From NCBI RefSeq assembly GCF_000150955.2, contig NC_011677.1, positions 659,555 through 723,554 on the forward strand: a stretch of DNA of 64,000 nt. Reading direction: 5' to 3'. Below are positions 19,943-30,341 of the stretch, piece by piece (the stretch's first letter is position 1; each line of letters begins with the position of its first letter). Source of the DNA: Phaeodactylum tricornutum CCAP 1055/1. Taxonomy: Eukaryota > Bacillariophyta > Bacillariophyceae > Surirellales > Neidiaceae. The translations under genes were made by a program, and so were the position numbers. The notes under the pieces are model-generated. The model ran no database searches. It saw nothing but the letters and a program-made list of their open reading frames with translations, and was not told where the DNA came from.

Positions 19943-20935
19943 CTTACCGTACTCGCAAGGTGCGTACTGGAAAATGGAGCTGACGCACAACACTTTTTGT
20001 TCATGGAGCTTAAGCACAATTCTCTCTCACAGCTACGTTGGCGTGTTCAATTTGGGAAGGTGTTAATGTAAATGTATAACGAGAAGGCAGGCAGAGTCGC
20101 TCACTGGCAGTCTCATTCTCATGGCATATGACAATAAGTTGCAGATTTGAGTTTCTTGTTTTTCTTGATGACTGTGATGTGAACTTTCCCACAAGCACAT
20201 AAGCTAACTAACTACCTACTCAGCGCAAACATTACTGTCAATTATTGAAATATGATATAAGAAAAGATCACAATACCTAATGGTAAAAATCCTTTGAGCA
20301 TCATGCGCATGCCTATCCTGTGAGTCGCTAAACAAGCACGTGTTCGTTATTAAAGTGGATATCAATTCAAAGACATTGATTGCCACGTCACTCCATTATA
20401 TAGAATATATATTGGATCCAATAAGATTCGTTTCTGTCAAGATTGGCACTCAAGTGTGACATGTCCGACATAGAGTGACATGTCGCATAAAGAGATTTGA
20501 AAAGAACGAGATCGCATCTCGAGCAGAATTACGCGTTCGATGGGTTTTGGGATATTAAAAATCGCATTGACTGTGAATGTAAGACAAGAGGAAGTGAAGA
20601 ATGGAATCATTGAAGAACTATGTAAGTGCGGAAGATTAGCAATCAAACAGCGAGGTTTGAGAGCAAACAGAACAATGGAAAGTGAAAATAAAGAACACAC
20701 CAACAAGCACTACTAGCAGTAGTGAAAGGGTAGATCGAACGTAGAAGAGAAAAAAGAAATGTCAGCTAGTCTCTTCGACAGTCAAAAGATCTGAAGAAAA
20801 CCGGAATTTTCAAAGTTTCATCCCCGTTCAGTCAGGAAGCTTCGGGATAACCAAGTATGCTCATCTTTCATTAAAAGTAACATAGCCATGACGTCTTACT
20901 ATGTATGGTAAATATATTCCTACATAAAAATCAAT
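19943..20935. other. Gene-poor region upstream of the kinase
   Basis: About 1 kb, A/T-rich. Only short unrecognised open frames occur (e.g. 20437-20706 minus). It holds two exact copies of the dispersed 9-mer TGACTGTGA (20168 and 20569). A direct word repeat GTGACATGTC / ACATGTC(C/G) lies near 20457-20485. Part of it may be the 5' end of the kinase gene (a possible exon end TACG|GTAAGA lies just upstream of the ATG used). Confidence 0.35.
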
Positions 20936-22543
20936 CTAAAGAAAGGAAAAGCTGAAAGAAGGCTCCTTTGTTTTGGCTCTGGCCATAAGGCTCGCCTTCT
21001 CCGTTATATTTCGTTCCGATTTGGCGACTTCTGCTTTACGACGCTTTCGACCGCTTCGTTTGATCTCATTGGTGGTTGTATTCCGCCAAGCTTGACAAGT
21101 CCAATCTTTTTGGGATAAACCTCGCTGCAGAAGGTCATGCCGATACTTATCGAGGCTAGTGACAAATTCGTGGTACAGCCGATCCGGTTTAATACTTTCC
21201 AACCTGTCACGGCAACCACTAATCTGATTTTCCTTTTTACTCAAAAATCTGAGCACGTTCCCAAGATTACTCCCGGACACGTAGTTGTGTGTAATTGCCA
21301 CATTAATTTTGTCAAGATTGATGACTGCATGCCACCATCCGTGGGGAACAAACATTACGTCTCCCGGCATTGCAGTACATTCCAGTGGACGTTCGTGCGG
21401 CGGCGCCGATTGCATTCGTTCAACATGTTCATCCCAGAATTGAAAAAGCCATTCTCCGAGAGACAGTGGTAATGCCACTTCGTCCCCATCTTCTGAAGGA
21501 TACACTCCTGGTGGAGTCGCCCCAGGCGGATAAAAAATCCATCGCTTCCGGCCGACAATGGCTGCATTCCAAGCATGCGTCCCGTTTGGATCAATGTGAA
21601 AGACAGACCCGCTACGTCGCGGACCAATGATCAACCAAGTGTGATCCGGCCGTTGACCTTCACCGAGAACCTTGAAGAGGTCGTGTTCATTTTCGTTCGA
21701 CTTCGGGTCCCACCAAGGGCATGTCACTCGGAGGTCCGCCATGTAGTCGTTCCAAAGGTGCGAGCCCGGCTGAAGGGCAGTCCGATCAAAGAGATAGAGT
21801 GGCGCCTCTTCGAGGTTCTCCAACGTCGCGTAATCCAAATAAGCCTTTAAGCTAAAGTCCACAGGAAGCGGGGCCAATCCACTAGTGGCGCGAAACGAGC
21901 TCCCTTTCGTTTCGTTCAGAAGATAGCCCAAATCCTGCCATTTATCGAAGGCCTTCCAACTCTTGGCCGCCTTAGTAATCAAAACTGGCTGGTTGGGTTC
22001 CTCATAATTGTTGGTGAATACCTTTGAGGTCATGTCTTCAATTGAGATACGAGGAACGGTTCCGTAATTAGCATCCATCCATGCAAGGGGTAACGCAAAC
22101 GCCCTACACGAATGCAGCCTGTAGAACACGTCTGAATAGATGCCCGGCATTCTCATCGGTACGTGACTAGAATCTTTTGCGGAAGGGCAATACAGAGCAA
22201 CAAAAGTGTCCCTCCAACTTGAACGAAATTCTTGTAACCGGTTTGTACCCAATTTTCGAAGGACAAGATCTCTCCACAACTCAGGCTGGTACCCCGCGAC
22301 ATACAAATAGCGACAAGTTTGAACTACCTTCCCGAGCTCGGCACCATCGCAAAATCCCAAAACATTATCCCAGCACGTGTCCGTCAACAAATCAGAAGGA
22401 CCAATGTTTTTGGTCGATTTGTCACTGACAACATGTTGGAGAAAGCGATTTCCGCCTGGCAAAGCTCCATAGGGATGGCGAGACTCGAGTGCAGCAAACT
22501 CATGAGACTGGACTTGGGTCGAAAAACGGCTTCGCTTTCGCAT
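20936..22543 (-). CDS. F-box-like/JmjC domain protein, JMJD6-related
   Basis: 535 residues, single exon, ATG at 22543. Residues about 50-115 look like an F-box (LLTDTCWDNVLGFCDGAELGKVVQTCRYLYVAGYQPELWRDLVLRK). The JmjC cupin occupies about 185-420: FHIDPNGTHAWN gives the HxD iron ligands (H316, D318), GRKRWIFYPP is the following strand, PGDVMFVPHGWWHAVINL gives the third ligand (H405), and N..AITHNYV closes the cupin. The iron triad is complete, so it should be an active Fe(II)/2OG oxygenase. The arrangement resembles JMJD6/PSR-like proteins with an N-terminal F-box (plant JMJ21/22 type). The C-terminus is basic (KRSGRKRRKAEVAK), suggesting nuclear import. Whether it acts on histone arginine/lysine, RNA-binding proteins or tRNA cannot be said from sequence. 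Confidence 0.9.
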   Translation of the reverse strand: MRKRSRFSTQVQSHEFAALESRHPYGALPGGNRFLQHVVSDKSTKNIGPSDLLTDTCWDNVLGFCDGAELGKVVQTCRYLYVAGYQPELWRDLVLRKLGTNRLQEFRSSWRDTFVALYCPSAKDSSHVPMRMPGIYSDVFYRLHSCRAFALPLAWMDANYGTVPRISIEDMTSKVFTNNYEEPNQPVLITKAAKSWKAFDKWQDLGYLLNETKGSSFRATSGLAPLPVDFSLKAYLDYATLENLEEAPLYLFDRTALQPGSHLWNDYMADLRVTCPWWDPKSNENEHDLFKVLGEGQRPDHTWLIIGPRRSGSVFHIDPNGTHAWNAAIVGRKRWIFYPPGATPPGVYPSEDGDEVALPLSLGEWLFQFWDEHVERMQSAPPHERPLECTAMPGDVMFVPHGWWHAVINLDKINVAITHNYVSGSNLGNVLRFLSKKENQISGCRDRLESIKPDRLYHEFVTSLDKYRHDLLQRGLSQKDWTCQAWRNTTTNEIKRSGRKRRKAEVAKSERNITEKASLMARAKTKEPSFSFSFL

Positions 22544-23087
22544 AGCAATAACCTATATGCGGCTCTAATAGTAAATCCTGGGACAGAACAAAAACAAACC
22601 AAGATCTTTACAGTAAGGTGTAGGCGCAATCGTACATTGCCATCATTGTCCTGATTTACAGGTCGATTGTTAGTGGCCTAAGATGCGCGTCTGTTCGTCT
22701 CCTCCTCACAACGATACCTTGAAGATTAATCATGCCTCTAGCTAACTGTAAAATACGAGGAAGATCCTGTGAGTCAACGGATGCACAACGTTACTTGAGG
22801 CAAACAATTTTTTGGACCAATTAGATTAGTATGCACGACTACTTCGTGTGTATCCGTTGAAGCTAAACTATATCCCTAAACTCGTCTAAGTGGATGACTA
22901 AATTAGCACACAAAATTGTCGATCGATTTTTCGTCGCTGAACTTCCTCACTTTTTATGAAATACTGTAGTCAACGGGTCGGAAAACGGGTAACTCCCAGA
23001 ATCAACGGGCGTCAAGCCTGCAACTCTAAAGCACCGGATACTTCCACAAATTTTTGCCCCTTAAGCGCGTACTAACTCGCATGTAAG
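22544..23087. promoter_or_regulatory. Divergent intergenic region, JmjC / MYB
   Basis: 544 bp with both promoters. Contains CTAACTGTAAAATAC near 22742 and TTTACAGTAAGG near 22611, loose relatives of the dispersed motif. No gene supported. Confidence 0.4.
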
Positions 23088-24476
23088 ATGCCATCCTTGG
23101 TTGCAGGAGCGAGTAACAAGGAAGAAAAAAGAAAGAAAGAAAATAAGTCACAGCCTATGAAGCCACCATCGCCAGCTCCCACTTGTGCACTGGGGGCACT
23201 GGCCATTGCAGCTATTGCTGTCGCGTCTGATGATGAAAAGAAGGAAAAACAACGGTCCCCACGCTTACAACCTGAGTTTAAAGAGGCGCAAGATTCGGAC
23301 AGCGATGTTTTCCGTCAAGGTCGTTCACCCTATGCTTTTGAGCTTGGAGAGACAACGAACAGATCGGATCATAGGAACACGCCCATACACGTTGAGAAAA
23401 CAGCGATTCCATGCTATCCTCACTCAGGATACTTTCATCCCTCATTTACTCGCGGACCCCCACCTCCTTACTGGGCTGGTTACCCTCCACCATATCCACA
23501 CGCCATTCCTCCATATGGCTATGCTACCGACATGAGGAGGCCATCCATTGCAAGTTTATCGGCGGGTAGACCAGAGTCACCTTCTCGTAACTCTCACGGA
23601 TCTGATCCTACGGTGGTATCACCAGCGGTAATCTCGTCGTCGCCATCCGGACCCTGTCTTACTGACTTTAAACAAGTCAGCGGTGAAAAGATTGGAGATT
23701 CGGACAACTCTAAGCTTAAACAACCTAGTCTTAAGCGTCGCGCATCCATGGGGAAGTGGAGCGAGGAAGAAGACGAGCTTCTGCGTCGCGCTGTAAAGGA
23801 CTACGGCGGTAAAAACTGGAAGAAAATTGCAAATCGTCTAAAGGGAAGGACTGACGTTCAGTGTCTTCACCGATGGCAAAAGGTATTGCGTCCCGGTCTT
23901 ATCAAAGGTCCTTGGACAGCCGATGAAGACGAAACAGTTGTTCGTTTGGTGAAAACCCATGGAACGAAGAAATGGAGTTTGATTGCTCGACAACTGAACG
24001 GACGCCTAGGAAAGCAGTGTCGAGAACGTTGGTATAATCACTTGGATCCAAACATCAATAAAGGTGAATGGACTGACGGAGAGGATCGAATTCTCATAGG
24101 AGCACAGGACACAATGGGAAATCGATGGGCTGAGATTGCCAAGCGGCTGCCAGGACGTACGGACAATGCGATAAAGAATCGCTGGAATTCAACTCTCAAA
24201 CGGACCACGGGACCAGATATGCCTATAACCGGAAAGCGAAGTTTAAGCACCTTTACTTCCTCTTCGAACTGCATGTCAGGAGGCAGCTACAAAGCAAAAG
24301 CTGTGGCCACTTTGAATGTTGTTCCAAAGACGCGTAAGGACAGCATGAGCAGTGCCGATTCAGAGGCTTCGTCGGAATGCGATGATACTGACCGCGATGA
24401 CAGTATGCGGGACGATGCTGATTTGCTTTTGGAATTAAATCGACAATCCCCAAGCCATTCCTCCGTTTCGTCGTAG
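23088..24476 (+). CDS. Three-repeat (R1R2R3) MYB transcription factor
   Basis: 462 residues, single exon. Three consecutive SANT/MYB repeats lie at about 222-270 ([46 protein letters not shown]), 274-322 ([45 protein letters not shown]) and 326-374 ([46 protein letters not shown]). All regularly spaced tryptophans are kept. This is the animal c-MYB/plant MYB3R architecture, which binds AACNG-type sites and controls G2/M and differentiation genes. Upstream is a Pro/Tyr-rich stretch ([26 protein letters not shown]), and downstream a Ser/Asp-rich acidic tail that could be an activation region. The start ATG at 23088 is the first in frame. A role in cell cycle is inference from MYB3R. Confidence 0.95.
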   Translation: MPSLVAGASNKEEKRKKENKSQPMKPPSPAPTCALGALAIAAIAVASDDEKKEKQRSPRLQPEFKEAQDSDSDVFRQGRSPYAFELGETTNRSDHRNTPIHVEKTAIPCYPHSGYFHPSFTRGPPPPYWAGYPPPYPHAIPPYGYATDMRRPSIASLSAGRPESPSRNSHGSDPTVVSPAVISSSPSGPCLTDFKQVSGEKIGDSDNSKLKQPSLKRRASMGKWSEEEDELLRRAVKDYGGKNWKKIANRLKGRTDVQCLHRWQKVLRPGLIKGPWTADEDETVVRLVKTHGTKKWSLIARQLNGRLGKQCRERWYNHLDPNINKGEWTDGEDRILIGAQDTMGNRWAEIAKRLPGRTDNAIKNRWNSTLKRTTGPDMPITGKRSLSTFTSSSNCMSGGSYKAKAVATLNVVPKTRKDSMSSADSEASSECDDTDRDDSMRDDADLLLELNRQSPSHSSVSS

Positions 24477-24525
24477 CCAATCAACATAATTTATAGTTCA
24501 GGAATCAGACATATGAGTTTAAAAT

Positions 24526-26454
24526 TCATTTGGAATCTTTCGACTGAAGGATGTACAAACCGCAACATTTTGTTCCAAAAACCATCCATTCATTAGTAGG
24601 ATGTACTGCAAAAGATGTTGGTTTCCCTCTTCTTCTAGAAAGCGGAATACGTGTAACGGATCTTTCACGCATTGTCATATGAAGTAAAGCTGGCTTGTTG
24701 GTCGCTACAGAACACTCTTCATGCTGGAGTAGAACGAATTTGTCATGGTGTGGCAACCTTTGTGTCACCTGTGGAATCTCCTCCCAAAAGAGTCCCATCG
24801 AGGATCCAGTCATTAGAATTCTGTCCTTTGGAAGGCTCCATTCCGCTTTAGAGACTGCCACTGGTTTGCCACTAGAGTCCAAAAACTGAATTTTCGGTGT
24901 TCCGTACATGACTGCACTTTTCCTTTGCTTGCCTCTTGTTGCTTCAAGCAAACACGAAAGAATCCAGCCACCCGTAGTCACCCAAGATATTTGGTATCGG
25001 CCCCAGACTGCATATTTTGCTGCCTCGATAGACCTTCCCTCAACACGTATGTGTCGAATTCCCATGGCTGCTCCAATTGGAGTTTGAAGACCACGAAATG
25101 AAAGCCATTCATTCAAAATGGTCGGGCTTCCCTTGACTGAAAACGACGATCGCTGCACTTGCTTCCAGTTGAGCATAGAAAAGTAACCCTGTGAAGATCC
25201 TAATAAGATGGTGTCGTCAGAAATTGTAACCATAGATGTAATCCTTTTCCAGCGGAGGCGCCAAAATTCCGTCGTAGAGTTCGTTTTTGCCAAATTGTAG
25301 CAAGACAAATCCCCGCAGCTCACAATGACATGATCGCCGTCGTCAACGAAAATGACTGAAGAATCGGCGTCTCCTTGACAGCCTGTTTCAATCATTCGAT
25401 GTGGGACAGGTGTTCTTCCAGGATGTCCTTGTTGCTGTCGTCGATGAGTCATGTCTTGCCAACTATTGACTTCTCCCAAGTCGAAGAGGTAGATTCGACC
25501 GGATTCCCTGTAAAGACGGAGCAACACCGGAAATTTAGTTAGACCATTTTTCTGTCAAAATACGCATTCGATTGGGAGCATAAAGCGCTGTGCACTGACT
25601 GACCACGAGAGAAAGGCTAGCTCATCGGCCTTGTATGGATTCCATACCAGATGAGACACGAAACGAAGCGGAAAAGGTATAGTTAGAAACGGTTCTACGA
25701 TCAGATTTGCGTGGCATTTTTTTCCTGGCATACTCTGCCGTTGGTTGTTGCCTTTCATGCAGGCGGCCATTACTGAATCCCAGTCATAAATGCGTATTGT
25801 ATCGTCTGCATAGGCTACGGCCAACAGCACGCCCATGCTGTCCCAGGCAACGTGCTTGACAGCAATGAGTCGTCCGGGTTGAATTGTATCGAACTGAAGA
25901 TTGAGAAACGGAATCGGCTTCCAGGAAATATTTCGTGCCGACACTTTGACCTGTCTTCCGTGCACCGACCTATCCAGGATATGATGGGCCAAGTTTTTGG
26001 AAGTGGTACAGCGCAGGTTCTTTCCTATTCTTGCCGAAGGCAGATGTTTAAGCGCAATGGCGTCCGCTGTGAGATTTTCTCGTTTCTCCTCCGTGGTTGG
26101 TTTGTTTTCGATAGACGATTGACAGGCGTCGTTCAAGCAATCTGGAAGCGCATGTGTGCCTGCCTCTTCACAGTGAGAGATGCGCACTGGCTTTTTCTCA
26201 GCCTCTACTTGTATCCCATTTTCCTCGTGGTCGACCGAAGAGGTATCGTTTTCCCCACCATTAGCTGACGGGGAATGGCTTTTAGTTGAAGATATCTCGG
26301 CCAAAACGCTAGAATTGTGTTTCCGCTTTCCCAATGACGTACTGGCCCGATAAATCGATATATTTTCACAGTCCGTGAGCGCCGCCTTAACTGTCTTGAA
26401 GTAGCTCGTAAGGGGGCGTTCTTTGGCCTCTTTTTCTTTGATAACCTTCTTCAT
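24526..26454 (-). CDS. WD40-type protein with a PIP-box-like N-terminus, two exons
   Basis: Exons 25604-26454 and 24526-25507, total 610 residues. Splicing CTCTCGTG|GTCAGT to TTTACAG|G joins ELAFLSW to ESGRIYLFDLGEV, a natural WD strand; reading through gives a short unrelated tail. The N-terminus (MKKVIKEKEAKERPLTSYFKTVK) carries E-R-P-L-T-S-Y-F, the spacing of a PCNA-interacting box with Glu in place of the usual Gln. About 160 disordered residues follow, then WD-like blades: VAWDSMGVLLAVAYADDTIRIYDWD, LVWNPYKADELAF, MVTISDDTILLGSSQGYFSMLNW, AEWSLPKDRILMTGSSMGLFW, SFAVHPTNEWMVFGTKCCGLYIL. The propeller is divergent and I do not recognise the subfamily. A role at replication forks or in CRL4 ubiquitylation would fit a PIP box plus WD40, but is inference. 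Confidence 0.68.
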
Positions 26455-27199
26455 GGCTCAGACGGCACTTTGTTTGTTCACTGACAGAGAGAGCATTTTA
26501 AGAGTTTTGAGGGGAGCGTATTCCTCTTCCGTATACCGCTCACTCTACTCTCCATGATTCGTGAGGTACCCGAGCACGGGGTAAAAATGACAACGCTACA
26601 GTCGTGATCACTCAAACAGTCACGGGTTTGACGAGATCGATAGTTACTGCGCACATTTGTATATAATGATGGTTTGTACAGATGTCGGGTCATTTGGTGT
26701 AATTTCCATCCGGGACAGCTCAGAAAGTATGTTTCACTGGAAAGTCCTTGTTTAAGACCAAGTTGCAGAGTAGGTGACCAGTGAAAGTGGCCGATGACAG
26801 TAACAGCAATCCACTTCCCGAAGACAGGCGTCAAATGCCCGAAGTTTTAATGTGTGGCCCCGTGGTTGACGGACACCTTGGGGTACAGAATCTCGTTGTC
26901 TAATGTAATTACAGCGTGTATGACACGAACCTAATCGAGTCAGTTACCAATTGGTTATTTACACCCAACGTGCTTCTACAGCTCCTTCGATTTCGAGGGA
27001 AGAAGTCAACCTCCCGACGCTGTACGACAACGAGCGATAATCGGTAGAACACATTGATTCTTGTACTCTCTTCGGCATCACAAAAAAGCTAAAGAAGCAC
27101 ATCCACTGTGATTGTATCGATCGACATTTCGAAAAATCGCATCTTCATCCGTGTTCAAATTGCTATTCACTGTGGACAATCATTAGCTATCCTTCAAGT
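26455..27199. promoter_or_regulatory. Divergent intergenic region, WD40 gene / globin
   Basis: 745 bp holding both promoters. A 118-codon minus-strand frame (26478-26834) has no recognisable domain. Near the globin start are CACTGTGATTG and CACTGTGGACA words. No gene supported. Confidence 0.4.
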
Positions 27200-27808
27200 A
27201 TGCACACCAAGATCAACCCCGACCGCTACCTACCGATAAAGACCATGTCGGCCGAGGAAGAATCTCGTCTCCAGCACCGTAAAAAGATGATTCAACAAAC
27301 CTGGCGAGCGGTAGAATTTGGATTGGATGTAGACTGCACCCGTATATTTTACACTGAACTATTCCGCAAGTATCCATCCGTTCAACCTATGTTTCAACAT
27401 AGCAATATGGAAGTCCAGGCTCAAAAGCTGTACGAAGTAATCCGCGTCGCGGTGCGTTTTCTTGACAACGTGCAAGAACTTATACCTGTATTGAAAGACC
27501 TAGGGATGCGGCACGCGAAGCACTACGGAGTATTGCGTGAGCACTACGATGCCGTCACAGAAGTCTTCATTTCTGTATTGAACAACTATATTCTCACCGA
27601 GCTGGATTGCGGGAACGCTGGTATCTGGGCAATGGAGGTGGCGGATGCATGGCACTGGGTGCTGACGTTTATAGGGAACACGATGGCGGATGCCGGAGAT
27701 CAAGCAATGGTCAAAGATGTGACACCGAATTCTCTAGCCAATGTGCCGACTGCAAGTGTCGTTAGTGCTCGGAAGGGAGAAGACGCTCCCGTAGAGAACG
27801 TTGTGTGA
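27200..27808 (+). CDS. Single-domain globin of the flavohaemoglobin/neuroglobin-like class
   Basis: 202 residues, single exon. A globin fold spans about 22-165. By alignment to flavohaemoglobin globin domains: B10 Tyr in IFYTELFRKYP (Y51), CD1 Phe in QPMF (F65), E7 Gln in MEVQAQKLYEVI (Q73) and F8 proximal His in MRHAKHYGV (H105). Y-B10 with Q-E7 is the polar distal pocket of NO-dioxygenating and oxygen-binding bacterial-type globins. There is no reductase domain; the last about 40 residues are an unstructured tail. A second ATG (MSAEEES) 15 codons downstream is an alternative start; the first gives a short basic leader that is not an obvious targeting peptide. NO detoxification or oxygen sensing is plausible from pocket residues but not shown. 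Confidence 0.9.
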   Translation: MHTKINPDRYLPIKTMSAEEESRLQHRKKMIQQTWRAVEFGLDVDCTRIFYTELFRKYPSVQPMFQHSNMEVQAQKLYEVIRVAVRFLDNVQELIPVLKDLGMRHAKHYGVLREHYDAVTEVFISVLNNYILTELDCGNAGIWAMEVADAWHWVLTFIGNTMADAGDQAMVKDVTPNSLANVPTASVVSARKGEDAPVENVV

Positions 27809-28044
27809 AAGCGAGAAGAGCTGCTTCTCAGAAAGTCAAAATTGCTATTGCCGGCTTCCACCAAATCTTTGACGATCTCGCAGAAAACGTTATGAATGCA
27901 ATCCTCACTGATTTACAACGCTAAATACATCAGAAAAACTATCCCATCTTCCACCATAAGAGTTATAGAAAATTACTGGATAATTCAATAACTCGATGGA
28001 AGCATGCGTATACGGTAGTGCATCCGTAGGACAGGATTGAACTT

Positions 28045-29226
28045 TCAGTTCAGAACTTTCTTGGAATGTAGGATGTCCGTTCGTTTGGTCTGTGCGAAGG
28101 TCATCAATCGCTTGATACTGGTGAGGTACTTGCGTTGGAGCTCGGAATTCATTACGTGAGCAACATTTTGGGATTCAATCTTGGCGCGCCCCGTCCGCGA
28201 GTGGATGCCAACCTGCGTTACGCCAATCGGCCAAGGTGCTCTCCCAATTGCAACATCCATGTAAGTATCATGTGCTCGTACAAATTCTCCAGCTTGACAG
28301 TCGTCCACGATTTTCAGAATATTGTTCAGCAAAGACTCCTCCAAGCGCCGATTTTTGCAAAGCTTGAAGAGAGGCTTAATGTAGTCTTTGCATTGCTTTA
28401 ACGTTTTTGTTTCATTCCGACCACCAACCGTACGTTTCAAATCATCAGTACGCTTTTCCAAATCATCTTCCCACTCCCGCAGCAGACCTTTAAAATACTT
28501 GTAAACACGTTTGTGCGGATCACTGGCTTCTTCTTCAGTCTCTTTCTCCGTAACTTCTACTTCGTGAGCACCCTTATCCTCGCGTTTGTGAAAGGATGTT
28601 GTCGTTATCAAGCCCCCCGCGCCTGTTTCATCCTTTTCCAAGAAAGGGTTGCGAATACCATGACCGCTTCCTAGCCGAAATTCATCTTTTTCCAAAAGTG
28701 ACGCTATGGATTCTTTGTGAGCTTCTAGCGCTTCTTTCAATCGTTGGAAACGAGCTCGATCATCAACTAGGTCTACTCCTTGTCGCAACGTACGTTCGCC
28801 AAAAAGGCGCACAGGTAACCCCATCATCCGAAGCCTCTTAGTAACGTCTGTAGGAGAAAGCTGGAGAAGACCGACTTTGGAGTTCGATTGAAATGATGCT
28901 ACTGTTTCCGTATTGGAGGTAAAAAGACTGCTCTCTTTCGAGGACGTTTCCGCGGCTGCCTCTAAAGACTCGCCCACCTTCTCTGAAGGTGACTGCCCTC
29001 GTTCTACCATCAACCGTGGTCTCTTTTTGTTGACGGTTTCCGTTTCGTTGGAATGTCGCTTGCATCGTTCGCTTTCATCTCGTTCTTCTTGAAACCGGCG
29101 CAGCTCGCCGGCTTTGTGATATCGACCAGCACCTGTCCTACAGCTACCAATCCTGGAAGAGTCGATCTGTCTAGAGTCGGAGAGAGCCTTTTTCTTGCGT
29201 TCCATTTCTTTTCTCAACAAATCCAT
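28045..29226 (-). CDS. PRP18: Pre-mRNA-splicing factor 18 (PRP18)
   Basis: 393 residues, single exon. PRP18 acts in the second catalytic step of splicing with SLU7 and U5 snRNP. N-terminus MDLLRKEMERKKKALSD is the family start. The splicing-factor motif is at about 130-160 (VTKRLRMMGLPVRLFGE, seen also in PRP4). The C-terminal PRP18 helical bundle starts at YKYFKGLLREWEDDL and includes CKDYIKPLFKLCKNRRL, LNNILKIVDDCQ, and the invariant loop YMDVAIGRAPWPIGVTQVGIHSRTGR, which contacts the U5-bound exon. A K/E/S-rich linker separates the parts. Length and every hallmark are complete, so it should be functional. The short introns in neighbouring genes are its expected substrates. Confidence 0.96.
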   Translation of the reverse strand: MDLLRKEMERKKKALSDSRQIDSSRIGSCRTGAGRYHKAGELRRFQEERDESERCKRHSNETETVNKKRPRLMVERGQSPSEKVGESLEAAAETSSKESSLFTSNTETVASFQSNSKVGLLQLSPTDVTKRLRMMGLPVRLFGERTLRQGVDLVDDRARFQRLKEALEAHKESIASLLEKDEFRLGSGHGIRNPFLEKDETGAGGLITTTSFHKREDKGAHEVEVTEKETEEEASDPHKRVYKYFKGLLREWEDDLEKRTDDLKRTVGGRNETKTLKQCKDYIKPLFKLCKNRRLEESLLNNILKIVDDCQAGEFVRAHDTYMDVAIGRAPWPIGVTQVGIHSRTGRAKIESQNVAHVMNSELQRKYLTSIKRLMTFAQTKRTDILHSKKVLN

Positions 29227-30341
29227 GTTGCAATTAAAAAAATTTTCGGGAAGAAATCTGGTCGCGATATATTAAATGTCGGCGTTACCTTTTACACAAT
29301 GTACGTGTGCAGTTTTACTTTATGCAATGATTACCTTCCGACACTCTCATCGTCCCTTTTTAGTGTTGCAAGGCGGTCTTCCCATTATTAGATGGATGGA
29401 TGAGTCCGCTGTTCCTCCCAATCATTGCACCCCCACCCTAAACTTTGCAACAAAGTGTGTGTCTTGTGGGACCTCTTGGCTCTACTAACATTTACTCACA
29501 GTCACCATCACGTTTGGCAGGGCCCGACCAACTGGCAGACCCTGTAAATAGGTAGCTATTCCATTGTTCTCTTTTGAGTTAGGTACCTTACTGTAAAATC
29601 GACTCTCTAACAGGTACTCTGTGTACAATTAACGAGATCGCTGTCCCAGAAAAATAAAAGCAGTCAGTCACGAGGGGCCGTAAAGTAACATCTGTTGGAA
29701 AATGACTCATTCTCGATGACCGATGACCTGAGAATAGCTTATTGAAACTGATAAATAATTTTAGTCATTTAATTTTCATACAAGATTGGCGATATTCCAA
29801 GGACTTAAATGGGTCCATAAGCAGTCTTGAACTTGATTCCCGATGGTGCCTGTTTTCAATCTCAAGCAAGTTCGATCCTTATATGCCCCGCCTATGTCCT
29901 CGACCAGAACGCCTGAACGGGCTGGGCCGTGCTTTTTGATTGCCTTTTCTTCCTTGCCTTCGTGGTCGGCAATATATACATATTCATTCAATGCGTGTGA
30001 TCGATCATTGTTTGGATACGGGAATGGTGTCCAGCCTTAAATAGTATTGTCCTTAAACAAGACTAGATAGAGAGGTGTTCACCTTGCATCATAAGGGGAT
30101 TAATATCTGTGACGGATACGGCGTCCCCCAGAAAATCCAGCTAAACACGGCTACCAAAAGTCTAGCAATACAGGGTAAATTGAGGCGGAAAGGGAAAAGG
30201 AACCACGAGACGAGCCTCTTATAAACGCTGAGTCTCTCCTCTAGCGCAGAGGAACATTGACGAGGAGAAAGAGTCTCGTCTCTAATATATTGCAAGAGAC
30301 TCTCGTTCTATCCAACCCGCAACATACCAATATAAACCACC
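29227..30341. promoter_or_regulatory. Divergent intergenic region, PRP18 / disordered protein
   Basis: 1115 bp without a supportable gene. One exact CTCACAGTCA copy of the dispersed motif at 29495-29504 and a TACTGTAAAATCG word near 29590. Several short frames on both strands lack domains and conserved composition. Both promoters must lie here. Confidence 0.4.

Noticed and set aside
20437-20706. 89-codon minus-strand frame
   Set aside because: No domain, no conserved composition, A/T-rich intergenic setting; it overlaps one of the dispersed 9-mers.
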